Assembly (NCBI GenBank): GCA_964451365.1
Contig: CAYVIB010000013.1
Span: forward strand, 39,504 to 103,503
DNA: 64,000 bases
Origin: CAYVIB01 sp964451365
Lineage (GTDB): Bacteria > Pseudomonadota > Gammaproteobacteria > Pseudomonadales > Cellvibrionaceae
Direction of reading: 5' to 3'
A program made the translations under genes and the position numbers. This document shows positions 42,383 to 51,780 of this stretch, one piece after another. The first letter of the stretch is position 1, and each line of letters opens with the position of its first letter. Below the pieces are notes generated by a model. That model made no database searches and was not told the origin of the DNA. It was given only the letters and a program-made list of their open reading frames with translations.

Positions 42383-43575
42383 TAAAGCTATTGATCTATA
42401 CGTTATTGTTCCTGGTCGGTGGCGCCATATTGATGGAATCGATCCGGCGCGATTCCGGCTACATTCTTGTTAGTTATGGATCGAACACCATCGAAATGAG
42501 TTTCTGGTTCGGCGTGCTTTGCATTATCGTTTTTTTTCTGCTGCTTTGGTACGGATTTAAATACACGCGCAAGTTGATCTACGCGCTGGAGGGCACCGTA
42601 TCGTGGCTGTCGGAAAGCCGGGGAAAGCGCGCGGAACGACGCACCCAGTCCGGCATGATTCATTTTATTGAAGGCAACTGGCGGGATGCGAAAAAAGACT
42701 TGCTCAGTGCCGCCAGGGCGAGCGATAAGCCGTTGGTGCCATATCTCGCTGCTGCGCGCAGCGCGTACGAACTGGGTGAGCTGGAGGAAACCACATTTCT
42801 TCTGCAGCAGGCGGAGAAAATTGCGCCGCGGGATGAACTGGCAATTATCCTGACCCAGGCGCGAATGCAACTGACGACGGAAAAATATGAAGAATGCCTG
42901 GTGACGCTGGAGCGGGCAAAAAAAATTGCGCCGGATAACCCGGTCGTTCTCGACCTGTATCGACAGGTGTATTGGTGCTTGCACAATTGGGACGCTCTGA
43001 TTCAGTTGCTTCCGCAACTCAAATCCAGCAAACAATATTCAAAAGAGCAGGAAACCGCGCTGGAGGAGGAAATTTATACCTCCTATGTGGCGCAGTTTGC
43101 AAAACGGTACACTGGTAAGGAACTGGTGGATCAGTTGGATAACTCCTGGGGAAAAATCCCCAAATCGTTGCGTAAAAATCCGCGCCTGATAGGAATTTAC
43201 GCACGCGTACTGATGAATGAAAAGCAACACAATAAGGTCGAGTCAATCCTGCGCACGGTGTTGAAAGAGCATTGGGATCATCACCTGGTTGAATTGTATG
43301 GTCTTGCCGAGTCGGAACAGAAAAAAGAGCAACTGGCGGTTGCGGAGCGCTGGCTGCGCGACCGCCCGTCCGACCCAGCCTTGCTGCTGGCGCTGGGTCG
43401 CATCGCCAGGCGCAACGAATTGTGGGGCAAGGCGAAGGACTACTTCTCCGCCAGTCTGCGTTTTGCGGAACGCCCGGACGCCTATGCGGAATTGGCTTCG
43501 CTGATGGCGCAACTGGGCGAACATGAGGAAAGCACAACGCTTTATAAAAAGGGCTTATCATTAACAGCAAGGTAA
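42379..43575 (+). CDS. hemY: HemY, TPR-containing membrane protein
   Basis: The 398-residue protein has two N-terminal membrane helices (about residues 4-19 and 38-58). HemY-type tetratricopeptide repeats follow (AARSAYELGELEETTFLLQQA and similar helices). It is not the protoporphyrinogen oxidase of the same name in Gram-positives. It is thought to support the haem pathway at the membrane. The ATG overlaps the TGA of hemX (ATGA). It ends 9 bp before a GTG-start SDR gene. Confidence 0.88.
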   Translation: MIKLLIYTLLFLVGGAILMESIRRDSGYILVSYGSNTIEMSFWFGVLCIIVFFLLLWYGFKYTRKLIYALEGTVSWLSESRGKRAERRTQSGMIHFIEGNWRDAKKDLLSAARASDKPLVPYLAAARSAYELGELEETTFLLQQAEKIAPRDELAIILTQARMQLTTEKYEECLVTLERAKKIAPDNPVVLDLYRQVYWCLHNWDALIQLLPQLKSSKQYSKEQETALEEEIYTSYVAQFAKRYTGKELVDQLDNSWGKIPKSLRKNPRLIGIYARVLMNEKQHNKVESILRTVLKEHWDHHLVELYGLAESEQKKEQLAVAERWLRDRPSDPALLLALGRIARRNELWGKAKDYFSASLRFAERPDAYAELASLMAQLGEHEESTTLYKKGLSLTAR

Positions 43576-43584
43576 GGAGTATTT

Positions 43585-44286
43585 GTGAAAAAGAAATTGA
43601 CTGGGAAATGGGCGCTTGTCACTGGTTCCAGCCGCGGAATAGGTCAACAGATTGCCATTGGTCTCGCCCAATTGAACTGCAATGTTATCCTGCACGGTCG
43701 TGTATTGGAGCATGTGCGGCAAACCCGGGAGAAACTGCAATCGTTTGATGTTCAAGTGCATGCAGTCGAAGGCGACCTTACATCGGCGGAGGGGGTTCAA
43801 GCCGTTATCGACGGGGTAAAAGCAGGGCCCGGCGGTGTGGATATTCTTTATAACAACGCCGCGATAAGTTGCGATTCAACACCGGTGTTTGAATTTAATA
43901 TAAGCGTCTGGCAAAAGGTTTTCCAGGTGAATGTTTTTGCGATTACCGAACTGTGCAAGGCGTTTGCTCCGGCGATGAAGGAGCGCAATTGGGGCCGCAT
44001 TGTTAACGTCACTTCCGGTATTGCCGACCAACCCGACCTGGCGCCTTACAGTGTGTCGAAGGCGGCGGTGGATAAGCTGACCCGGGATTTGGCTTTCGAA
44101 TTTAAAGACACGGCTGTTCGCGTGAACTGTATCGATCCCGGCTGGATCAGAACCGACCTCGGCGGTCCCAACGCCTGGGAAGCGGTTGAATCTGTTTTGC
44201 CGGGCATGCTGGCGCCGGTGATAGTCGATGATAAAGGCCCCAATGGGTGCCTGTTCAATGCACAGGAATACAAATATTTTGATTGA
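43585..44286 (+). CDS. Short-chain dehydrogenase/reductase A, downstream of hemY
   Basis: The 233-residue protein has TGSSRGIG at residues 13-20, a NNAA variant of NNAG at 90-93, Ser144, Tyr155 and Lys159 (YSVSK). The start is GTG with AAGGAG upstream, and the gene lies 9 bp after hemY. The C-terminus ends LFNAQEYKYFD, so it is shorter than typical 245-residue FabG-like enzymes. Substrate unknown. A second SDR follows after 27 bp, and a GNAT after that, all in the same direction. Confidence 0.82.
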   Translation: MKKKLTGKWALVTGSSRGIGQQIAIGLAQLNCNVILHGRVLEHVRQTREKLQSFDVQVHAVEGDLTSAEGVQAVIDGVKAGPGGVDILYNNAAISCDSTPVFEFNISVWQKVFQVNVFAITELCKAFAPAMKERNWGRIVNVTSGIADQPDLAPYSVSKAAVDKLTRDLAFEFKDTAVRVNCIDPGWIRTDLGGPNAWEAVESVLPGMLAPVIVDDKGPNGCLFNAQEYKYFD

Positions 44287-44313
44287 AAAATTTATGGCAA
44301 CTGGACCGGTATT

Positions 44314-45060
44314 GTGAAAAAAGTGGTTCTGATTACAGGTGCCAGTCGGGGAATCGGTGCAGCCACTGCAATTCACCTCGCCAACCAGGGTTATTCCATT
44401 TGCATCAGTTACAAAACCAACCGGGCGATGGCGGAAAACCTGGTTGCCGAACTGGCGTTTTTGGGAAGCCACGCCATTGCCGTGCAAGCGGATATATCCC
44501 GCGAAGAAGACATTCTTCGACTTTTTAAAACGGTCGATGAAGAACTGGGCCGTCTCACACACCTCGTTAACAATGCGGGTATTCTACTGAGACAAATGGA
44601 AGTGGAAATGATGACCTCTGACAGAATTAACCAGATTTTTACGACGAATGTCACCGGCACTTTTATTTGTTGCCGCGAAGCCATTAAACGCATGGCGATT
44701 AAAAATGGCGGCAACGGGGGCGCGATTGTCAATGTGTCTTCAGTCGCATCGCGCACGGGTGCCGCGGGCGAATATGTGGATTACGCCGCGTCGAAAGGTG
44801 CGATAGATACGCTTACCAAAGGACTTTCACTCGAAGTCGCACAGGAAGGTATCCGGGTAAACTGCGTTCGCCCCGGTTTAATTTATACGGACATTCACAG
44901 CGCTGGCGGGGAGCCGGATCGCATAGAGCGAGTGAAACCGAAAATTCCAATGAGGCGGGGCGGCCAGCCTGGGGAAGTTGCCGCCGCCATTGCCTGGCTA
45001 CTTTCTGATGGGGCTTCCTACACAACAGGAAGCTTCATCGATCTGGCCGGCGGGATCTGA
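44314..45060 (+). CDS. Short-chain dehydrogenase/reductase B (FabG/YgfF-like)
   Basis: The 248-residue protein has TGASRGIG at residues 8-15, NNAG at 86-89, Ser142/143, Tyr157 and Lys161 (YAASK). The C-terminus GSFIDLAGGI is typical of FabG-like tetrameric SDRs. GTG start. It resembles YgfF-type sugar or alcohol dehydrogenases, but the substrate is unknown. Similarity to the preceding SDR is low, so they are not recent duplicates. Confidence 0.82.
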   Translation: MKKVVLITGASRGIGAATAIHLANQGYSICISYKTNRAMAENLVAELAFLGSHAIAVQADISREEDILRLFKTVDEELGRLTHLVNNAGILLRQMEVEMMTSDRINQIFTTNVTGTFICCREAIKRMAIKNGGNGGAIVNVSSVASRTGAAGEYVDYAASKGAIDTLTKGLSLEVAQEGIRVNCVRPGLIYTDIHSAGGEPDRIERVKPKIPMRRGGQPGEVAAAIAWLLSDGASYTTGSFIDLAGGI

Positions 45061-45079
45061 GAATATTTGCGAGGTGTGA

Positions 45080-45547
45080 GTGAAATTTACCTGTTTGTCG
45101 GATTATCCATCCGCCCTTCCCGCAATCGCCAAGTGGTACTTTGATGAATGGGGCTATCTCAAACCTGGCTCAAGCGCGGCAACTATTGAAAAAGAACTTG
45201 AGCCTTACCTTTCTAAAGCAGAGCTGCCGCTCGCGATCACCGCTATCGATAAAGGTGAAATAGTTGGTGCTGCTCAGCTAAAATTCCGCGAGTTGGACAT
45301 TTACCCCCAATATGAACACTGGCTTGGTGGCGTCTTCGTCGTGCCGAATTATCGCGCCAAAGGCGTAGCCAGCGCATTGGTGAAAGAAATAATAAAAGAA
45401 GCGCAAAAGATGCAGGTGGAAATTCTTTACCTGCAAACTCAGAATATGACCGGGGGGCTGTATCGGCACCTGGGGTGGGAGCCGATAGAAAAGGTAAACA
45501 ACCGGGGAATAGACGTTTTAGTCATGCGAAACACATTACGCGAATAA
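45080..45547 (+). CDS. GNAT family N-acetyltransferase
   Basis: The 155-residue protein has the acetyl-CoA-binding motif A, GGVFVVPNYRAKGVASALVK, with R-x-x-G-x-A in the right place, and a C-terminal GLYRHLGWEP. It acetylates an unknown small molecule or protein. GTG start, 19 bp after the second SDR. It converges on ubiD with 33 bp between stop codons; a weak AAAGCA/TGCTTT hairpin (45546-45566) may terminate it. Confidence 0.85.
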   Translation: MKFTCLSDYPSALPAIAKWYFDEWGYLKPGSSAATIEKELEPYLSKAELPLAITAIDKGEIVGAAQLKFRELDIYPQYEHWLGGVFVVPNYRAKGVASALVKEIIKEAQKMQVEILYLQTQNMTGGLYRHLGWEPIEKVNNRGIDVLVMRNTLRE

Positions 45548-45580
45548 AGCAAAGATAATCTGCTTTCGTCCAGGACCAAG

Positions 45581-47050
45581 TTACTTCAGTATCTCCAGGT
45601 CGTCCCAAATCGAATCAATGTGACGCTTCACATCGGCGCTCATTGAAATCGCCCTGCCCCACTCCCGGTTCGTTTCGCCGGGCCACTTACTGGTTGCATC
45701 GATACCCATTTTTGAGCCGAGGCCGGAAATTGGCGAGGCGAAATCCAGATAGTCGATGGGCGTATTGTCGATCAGGGTCGTGTCGCGGCTGGGATCCACC
45801 CGTGTCGTCAGTGCCCAGATAACGTCCTTCCAATCGCGGGCGTTGACATCATCGTCCGTCACGATAACAAACTTAGTGTACATAAACTGCCGCAGGAAGG
45901 ACCATACGCCCAGCATCACGCGTTTGGCGTGACCGGGATATTGCTTTTTCATCGTTACAACCGCCATGCGGTAGGAGCAGCCCTCCGGTGGCAAATAAAA
46001 ATCGCGGATTTCGGGAAATTGTTTTTTTAGCAGCGGTACAAATACTTCGTTCAGGGCAACGCCAAGAATGGCGGGTTCGTCCGGTGGCCGGCCGGTATAG
46101 GTACTGTGGTATATCGGGTTTTTCCGGTGAGTTATTTTGGTGACTGTAAAAACCGGAAAGCGCTCCACTTCGTTGTAATACCCGGTGTGATCGCCATAGG
46201 GTCCTTCATCAGCCGTTTCATCGGGGACGAGATAGCCTTCCAGGATAAACTCCGCCGAGGCCGGTACCTGCAGGTCGTTGGTTTTGCTTTTTACCAGTTC
46301 GGTTTTACTGCCGCGCAAGAGGCCGGCGAAAGCATATTCACTCAGGGTATCCGGTACCGGAGTGACCGCGCCTAGAATGGTTGCCGGATCCGCGCCAAGC
46401 GCCACGGAAACGGGAAAATTTTCGTCGGGAAACGTTTCCTGCCATTCCTTGAAATCCAGCGCGCCGCCGCGGTGACTCAGCCAGCGCATGATCAGCTTGT
46501 TTTTCCCCAGCAACTGCATGCGATAAATGCCCAGATTCTGTCGTTCCTTGTTCGGGCCCTTGGTAATTACCAGTGGCCAAGTAATCAATGGGGCGACGTC
46601 GCCGGGCCAGCAGGTTTGAATAGGCAGTTTGGTTAAATCGACGTCGTCGGTATCAAGAATGGTTTCCTGGCAGGGCGCTTTGCCTACTTCCTTCGGCGCC
46701 ATGTTGAGAACCTGTTTAAAGATGGGCAGTTTTTCCCACGCATCCTTCATTCCCTTGGGCGGTTCCGGTTCTTTTAAGAAAGCAAGCAGTTCACCGACGT
46801 CGCGCAGGGCTTCCACTGACTCCTGCCCCATTCCCAACGCAACGCGTTCAGGTGTGCCGAATAAATTTCCCAGCAGGGGAATATCGTGACCAGTGACATT
46901 TTCAAAAAGTAAAGCGGGACCGCCCGCGCGAAGCGTGCGGTCACAGATTTCGGTAACTTCAAGATGGCAGCTGACGGGGTGGGTAATGCGTTTAAGGAGA
47001 TTTTTCTTCTCAAGCAGGGCGATAAAATCCCGCAAGTCCTTAAACGCCAT
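45581..47050 (-). CDS. ubiD: 3-octaprenyl-4-hydroxybenzoate decarboxylase UbiD
   Basis: The 489-residue protein begins MAFKDLRDFIALLEKKNLLK and shows the UbiD pattern GIYRMQLLGKNKLIMRW with the prFMN-binding region and PDEPAILGVALNEVFVPLL. It decarboxylates the polyprenyl hydroxybenzoate in ubiquinone synthesis, using prenylated FMN made by UbiX (not seen here). It follows rho by 11 bp on the same strand; the rho-ubiD adjacency matches the order I remember from Pseudomonas. Confidence 0.95.
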   Translation of the reverse strand: MAFKDLRDFIALLEKKNLLKRITHPVSCHLEVTEICDRTLRAGGPALLFENVTGHDIPLLGNLFGTPERVALGMGQESVEALRDVGELLAFLKEPEPPKGMKDAWEKLPIFKQVLNMAPKEVGKAPCQETILDTDDVDLTKLPIQTCWPGDVAPLITWPLVITKGPNKERQNLGIYRMQLLGKNKLIMRWLSHRGGALDFKEWQETFPDENFPVSVALGADPATILGAVTPVPDTLSEYAFAGLLRGSKTELVKSKTNDLQVPASAEFILEGYLVPDETADEGPYGDHTGYYNEVERFPVFTVTKITHRKNPIYHSTYTGRPPDEPAILGVALNEVFVPLLKKQFPEIRDFYLPPEGCSYRMAVVTMKKQYPGHAKRVMLGVWSFLRQFMYTKFVIVTDDDVNARDWKDVIWALTTRVDPSRDTTLIDNTPIDYLDFASPISGLGSKMGIDATSKWPGETNREWGRAISMSADVKRHIDSIWDDLEILK

Positions 47051-47061
47051 AACGGGCTACC

Positions 47062-48321
47062 TTATTTGGACTTCATCGACATAAAGAATTCGGCGTTGGT
47101 CTTGAAGCCTTTGAGCCGGTCCGCAAGAAATTCTGTTGCCTGGATATCTTCCATATCGTGCAGCAGTTTACGCAAAATCCACACGTGTGACATTTCGTCT
47201 TCGCGCATCAACAGGTCTTCCCGTCGGGTACCGGAACGGCGAATGTTAATTGCGGGGTAAACGCGTTTTTCCGCGATTTTTCGATCCAGGTGCAGTTCGA
47301 GGTTGCCTGTGCCTTTAAATTCTTCGTAGATCACCTCATCCATCTTCGAGCCGGTATCGATCAAGGCGGTGGCAACGATGGACAGGCTGCCGCCCTCTTC
47401 GATATTTCGCGCCGCGCCAAAAAACCGTTTCGGTCTTTCCAGGGCGTGAGCATCGACACCACCGGTCAGTACTTTACCGGAGGATGGAATGACTGTGTTG
47501 TAGGCACGGGCCAAACGGGTAATCGAGTCCAGCAGGATGACCACGTCCTTCTTATGTTCCACCAAGCGCTTCGCCCGTTCGATCACCATCTCGGCCACTT
47601 GCACGTGACGCGAGGGCGGTTCGTCGAAAGTGGATGCCACCACCTCGCCGCGCACGGAGCGTTGCATCTCGGTCACCTCTTCCGGTCGCTCGTCGATAAG
47701 CAGTACGATCAGGTGACACTCCGGGTTATTGCGCGTAATCGCCTGGGCGATATTCTGCATCATAATGGTTTTACCGGCTTTCGGCGGTGCGACGATGAGT
47801 CCACGCTGGCCTTTACCGATGGGTGATATCAGATCAATGATGCGTCCGGTCAGGTCCTCGGTTGAGCCGTTGCCGGTTTCCAGAACCAGGCGCTCGGTGG
47901 GGAACAGGGGGGTAAGGTTTTCAAACAGGATTTTGTTGCGGGAGTTTTCAGGTTTGTCAAAGTTAATCTCGTTAACCTTGAGCAGGGCAAAATAGCGTTC
48001 GCCTTCTTTCGGTGGTCTGATTTTGCCGGCAATGGTGTCGCCGGTGCGCAGGTTGAAGCGCCGAATCTGGCTGGGCGATACATAAATATCATCCGGCCCC
48101 GCCAGGTAGGAAGCCCCCGCGGACCTGAGAAAACCAAACCCGTCCTGCAGTATCTCCAGAACACCATCGCCATAAATATCTTCACCACTGCGTGCGTGGC
48201 GCTTGAGAATATTGAAGATGACGTCTTGTTTGCGCGATCGCGCCAGGTTTTCCATCCCCATTTCTTTGGCAAGTTCAATGAGCTCTTCGATGGGTTTGGT
48301 TTTTAGGTCGGTTAGATTCAT
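47062..48321 (-). CDS. rho: Transcription termination factor Rho
   Basis: The 419-residue protein starts MNLTDLKTKPIEELIELAKE. It has the RNA-binding cold-shock domain (GFGFLRSAGASYLAGPDDIYV), Walker A in APPKAGKTIM and the Q-loop region SGKVLTGGVDAHALERPKRF. It is the hexameric RNA helicase that ends many transcripts. The upstream 700 bp is long for this gene pair and contains a GC hairpin close to the start (48355-48369), possibly related to autoregulation. Confidence 0.97.
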   Translation of the reverse strand: MNLTDLKTKPIEELIELAKEMGMENLARSRKQDVIFNILKRHARSGEDIYGDGVLEILQDGFGFLRSAGASYLAGPDDIYVSPSQIRRFNLRTGDTIAGKIRPPKEGERYFALLKVNEINFDKPENSRNKILFENLTPLFPTERLVLETGNGSTEDLTGRIIDLISPIGKGQRGLIVAPPKAGKTIMMQNIAQAITRNNPECHLIVLLIDERPEEVTEMQRSVRGEVVASTFDEPPSRHVQVAEMVIERAKRLVEHKKDVVILLDSITRLARAYNTVIPSSGKVLTGGVDAHALERPKRFFGAARNIEEGGSLSIVATALIDTGSKMDEVIYEEFKGTGNLELHLDRKIAEKRVYPAINIRRSGTRREDLLMREDEMSHVWILRKLLHDMEDIQATEFLADRLKGFKTNAEFFMSMKSK

Positions 48322-48953
48322 AAGGTTATTTGGGTTGATAAGTTAAAGGATTATCCGGCGAATTGCCGGGTTACAGGTAAAAGAGTCAGTTTTGGGTTAT
48401 TCAATCAGGTATGTTTTGATTCTGCTTTTATTGGCTTTGTTGCTCGAAGGCATCATTAAAACTGACCACGTGCCTCTTCTTTCTATATAGGGTCTTGCTG
48501 TTAGTGTTTTACGGTTAATCCATCAATACTGATTACAACTCCAATTCGTATCCAATTCTTGCGTGTATGGGAATAAATCCGAAGGGGAGTCAACATTTTC
48601 GATCATCGCATAGTAGTGAGTCGGAGAGATGGTGCCCGAAATACCCACGGCTAAATGCAGTGGCTACCAATACAAAGGGGGATGAACGAAAAAGCGTGTA
48701 TTTGGACTCTGTGTATCGATCTGGGTTTTAGTATCGATATGGATTTTACGTTAAAGCCACAAATTCTTGATAAAGCCAGTATAGCCACAAAAATAAACCA
48801 GTGCAAAGCGAAAATTCGCTTGATTACCCGCTGTATATCCGGCTTTCCCACTCTTGGAATAGCTTAGGTGCCGAATGTTTGAATTGGTTCACAGCATTCC
48901 TTCTGGAAGAAGCGCTTGCGGCCGCCGCCTGAAATCAAGAAAACCCCTGTATC
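48322..48953. other. Long rho-trxA intergenic region
   Basis: The stretch from rho to the terminator at 48954 has no gene I can support firmly. It includes a small stem (CCGGC/GCCGG, 48355-48369) in the rho leader and lower GC than the flanking genes. The only ORF with a ribosome binding site is at 48682-48867 on the plus strand. The rho promoter should lie here on the minus strand, but I could not identify it. Confidence 0.5.
48682..48867 (+). CDS. Small hypothetical ORF before an orphan terminator
   Basis: An ATG preceded by AAAGGGGG opens a 61-residue frame (start MNEKACIWTLCIDLGF) with no recognisable domain. It is the only plus-strand ORF with a good binding site upstream of the terminator at 48954-48986. 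Codon use is not distinctive. It may be chance; the transcript could instead be a small RNA. Confidence 0.25.
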   Translation: MNEKACIWTLCIDLGFSIDMDFTLKPQILDKASIATKINQCKAKIRLITRCISGFPTLGIA

Positions 48954-48986
48954 GCTCCCGCACTAACAGTGCCAGGGAGCTTTTTT
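48954..48986 (+). terminator. Rho-independent terminator, plus strand, without an obvious gene upstream
   Basis: GCTCCC-GCAC pairs with GTGC-CA-GGGAGC over a 5-base loop (TAACA), followed by six T residues on the plus strand. Both neighbouring genes run on the minus strand, so this points to a rightward transcript. It might also act on trxA in the other direction, where only weak T-runs follow. A second stem, CCGGCAG/CTGCCGG (48987-49010), lies between it and trxA. Confidence 0.8.
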
Positions 48987-49027
48987 CCGGCAGTCGGTAT
49001 CGCCTGCCGGCCAGTAAAAACAAATAC

Positions 49028-49354
49028 TTATATGGTTGCGTCAATAAACTCTTTGAGTTGTTGTTTTGACAGCGCGCCTACCTTGGTGCCTTCCGCGCTA
49101 CCGCCTTTGAAGATCATTAACGTGGGAATACCGCGAATATTGAACTTGGCCGGTGTTTCTTTGTTGGAGTCCACGTCCATTTTGCAGATCTTGAGCCTGT
49201 CGCCATATTCCTGCGCCAGTTCATCCAGGACAGGAGCAATCATCTTGCAGGGGCCGCACCACGTTGCCCAAAAATCAACCAGAACCGGCAGGTCCGCGTT
49301 AAGCACGTCTTCTTGAAAGCCTGCGTCACTGGTATGCACGATTGCATCACTCAT
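49028..49354 (-). CDS. trxA: Thioredoxin
   Basis: The 108-residue protein has the active site WCGPC in VDFWATWCGPCKMIAP and the cis-Pro loop RGIPTLMIFKGG. It reduces protein disulfides with electrons from thioredoxin reductase. The frame opens at 49381, but the ATG at 49354 (with GGAG before it) gives the conserved length. In Pseudomonas ppx lies between trxA and ppk; here only about 97 bp separate trxA and ppk. Confidence 0.96.
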   Translation of the reverse strand: MSDAIVHTSDAGFQEDVLNADLPVLVDFWATWCGPCKMIAPVLDELAQEYGDRLKICKMDVDSNKETPAKFNIRGIPTLMIFKGGSAEGTKVGALSKQQLKEFIDATI

Positions 49355-49451
49355 GTTTTTTCTCCAAATCCGGTAAGACAAATGTTCAGCTAATAATATG
49401 GACGGTGCCTCCGGGTTACAAGGCCCATAATGGCAATAATGGTTGGGGTGG

Positions 49452-51557
49452 TCAGCCCGCGAGCTTTTTCAGCAACTCCGCCTGGGCGTTCATGCCATTG
49501 GGCTTATCCACCCGGGTATAGCTGCCACCGGAGTTCAGTTCCCAAGCACGGCGGGTATCATCTACATAAAGTGACAGCTCGTCCACTACCCGTTGGGTCA
49601 GGTCGGGTTGCTCTATCGGGAAGCAAATTTCGACCCGGTAATTCAGGTTTCGTTCCATTAGGTCGGCGCTGGCGCAGTATACTTGGGGTTGGGAGTTGGT
49701 AAAGTAATAGACCCGGGTATGTTCCAGGAAGCGGCCGACAATGGAAATAACCCGGATGTTGCTGGAAAGGCCTTCCACGCCGGGGCGCAGGCAACACATG
49801 CCTCTGATAATCAAGTCAATTTTTACCCCCGCCTGCGAAGCCTTGTAGAGTGCCTGGATAATGCGCGGTTCGGTAAGGCCATTGCACTTGAAAATAATGC
49901 GGGCCGCCTTCCCTTCGGCGGCGGCCTTGGCTTCATTTTCGATCATTTTCAGTAATTGCCGCTTCATGGTGAAGGGGGCGTGCAGAATTTTATCCATGCG
50001 CTCGGTTTTACCCATTCCGGTTAACTGCTGAAAAACCCGGTGGACATCCTCACCGATTACAGAGTCGGCCGTTAATAGTGAATAATCTGTGTACAGGCGG
50101 GCATTGCCGCTGTGGTAGTTGCCGGTGCCCAAGTGCACGTAGCGTTTTAGCGTGCCGTGTTCCCGCCGGACGATCAGCAGCATCTTTGCGTGGGTCTTGT
50201 AACCCACCACGCCATAAACCACCACCGCGCCCGCTTCCTGCAGGCGGCTGGCCAGTTCAAGGTTCTCTTCCTCGTCGAAGCGGGCCCTCAGTTCCACTAC
50301 CGCAGTCACTTCCTTGCCGCTGCGGGCGGCATCGATCAACGCATCCACTACCGACGACTGGTTGCCGGTCCGGTACAGCGTCTGTTTGATCGCCACCACA
50401 CCAGGATCCTTGGTGGCCTGCCGCAGCAACTGGACCACGGGTGTGAATGATTCGAACGGGTGCAACAACAGGTAATCCTTTTTTGCCACAGCATCAAAGA
50501 TGTTGTCCTTGCGGCTGAGTCCCTTGGGCATGCCGGGGGTAAAAGGCGGATACATCAGGTCCGGCCGTGCCACCAGCGCGGCGACATCCATCAGTCGTTT
50601 CAGGTTTACCGGGCCGCTGACCCGGTAAAGGTCCGCCTCGGTCAGGCCCACCTCGTTGAGTAAAAAAGTAGTGAGTTCCTCGGGGCAGTTGTCTGCCACC
50701 TCAATGCGCACGGCGGTACCGAAACGGCGGGAATGCAATTCGCCCCGCAGCGCGCGCGCGAGGTCGGCGATACCTTCCACATCAAAATCCAAATCGGCGT
50801 TGCGGGTGATGCGGAACTGGTAGCAGCCTTTAACCTCCATGCCGGGAAACAGCAGGTTAGCATGGGCATGGATCATGGAAGACAGAAAAACGAAGTTGTG
50901 GCCGGGTTCGCCCATGCCGTCGGGAAATTTAAGCACGCGCGGGAGCGATCGCGGTGCCGGCACAATGGCATAGTTCAGGTCGCGACCGAAGGCATCGTTG
51001 CCCTCCAGTTCCACGATAAAATTCAAGCTCTTGTTTACCAGTCTGGGGAAGGGGTGCGCCGGGTCGATGCCGATGGGACTCAGGATGGGCATGACCTCCT
51101 GCATAAAATAAGTATTCACCCACTCCACCTGCTCATCGGACCACTGGCTTCGGCGCAGGAAGCGGATACCTTCCCGATCCAGTGCGGGAATCAGAATATT
51201 GTTGAGGGTGTCGTACTGGAGTTTTACCGTTTCGTGACAGATCTCGCTGATGCGGCGCAGTACCTCCGCCGGGTGCATGCCGTCGGGCCCGCGCGTTTCC
51301 CGTTCGAACTTGATACTTTGCACCAGTCCGGCGACGCGGATTTCAAAAAATTCATCGAGGTTCGAACTGAATATCAGCAGAAAGTTAAGTCGTTCCAGCA
51401 GTGGGTGGGACTCGTCCAGCGCTTGGGCCAGCACCCGCTGATTAAACGCCAGGTTGCTCAATTCGCGATTGATGTAGTTGGCGGTATCGTCCGACAGGAA
51501 CTCGCTGTTCGCTGTGTCGTCTGCCATATATTTGGGTGGTTGCAAAGGGTCTAGCAT
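49452..51557 (-). CDS. ppk1: Polyphosphate kinase 1
   Basis: The 701-residue protein has the PPK1 layout: NRELSNLAFNQRVL at the N-terminus, FSSNLDEFFEIRVAG, then the first catalytic His in VGYKTHAKMLLIVRR. A second phospholipase-D-like domain ends with RFLEHTRVYYF. It makes polyphosphate from ATP, linked to stress and motility. An exopolyphosphatase gene is not next to it. The ATG at 51557 is used; the next in-frame ATG (51527) lacks a binding site. Confidence 0.96.
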   Translation of the reverse strand: MLDPLQPPKYMADDTANSEFLSDDTANYINRELSNLAFNQRVLAQALDESHPLLERLNFLLIFSSNLDEFFEIRVAGLVQSIKFERETRGPDGMHPAEVLRRISEICHETVKLQYDTLNNILIPALDREGIRFLRRSQWSDEQVEWVNTYFMQEVMPILSPIGIDPAHPFPRLVNKSLNFIVELEGNDAFGRDLNYAIVPAPRSLPRVLKFPDGMGEPGHNFVFLSSMIHAHANLLFPGMEVKGCYQFRITRNADLDFDVEGIADLARALRGELHSRRFGTAVRIEVADNCPEELTTFLLNEVGLTEADLYRVSGPVNLKRLMDVAALVARPDLMYPPFTPGMPKGLSRKDNIFDAVAKKDYLLLHPFESFTPVVQLLRQATKDPGVVAIKQTLYRTGNQSSVVDALIDAARSGKEVTAVVELRARFDEEENLELASRLQEAGAVVVYGVVGYKTHAKMLLIVRREHGTLKRYVHLGTGNYHSGNARLYTDYSLLTADSVIGEDVHRVFQQLTGMGKTERMDKILHAPFTMKRQLLKMIENEAKAAAEGKAARIIFKCNGLTEPRIIQALYKASQAGVKIDLIIRGMCCLRPGVEGLSSNIRVISIVGRFLEHTRVYYFTNSQPQVYCASADLMERNLNYRVEICFPIEQPDLTQRVVDELSLYVDDTRRAWELNSGGSYTRVDKPNGMNAQAELLKKLAG

Positions 51558-51780
51558 TATTCAGTTCCATTTAAGCGATTAAGCGCTTGTATTAATAATA
51601 GTATTCTAAATCTACTCGTGATTGCCGATAGCTTTCCTGCCTCCCAACCCCGGGCGTCTGAATCACGCTCGGCGCCGAGTGGTACTGTGGCTGCGTGTCC
51701 CGATGGTGAGCGATGGAGCGCCGCCCGCCTGGCTCCAATCTTTGATGACCTTGTGAAAGCTGGCAATTGTGGGATAGGTT

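Noticed and set aside
51557..51766. Short minus-strand frame upstream of ppk1
   Set aside because: No binding site, no domain and odd composition; treated as intergenic.
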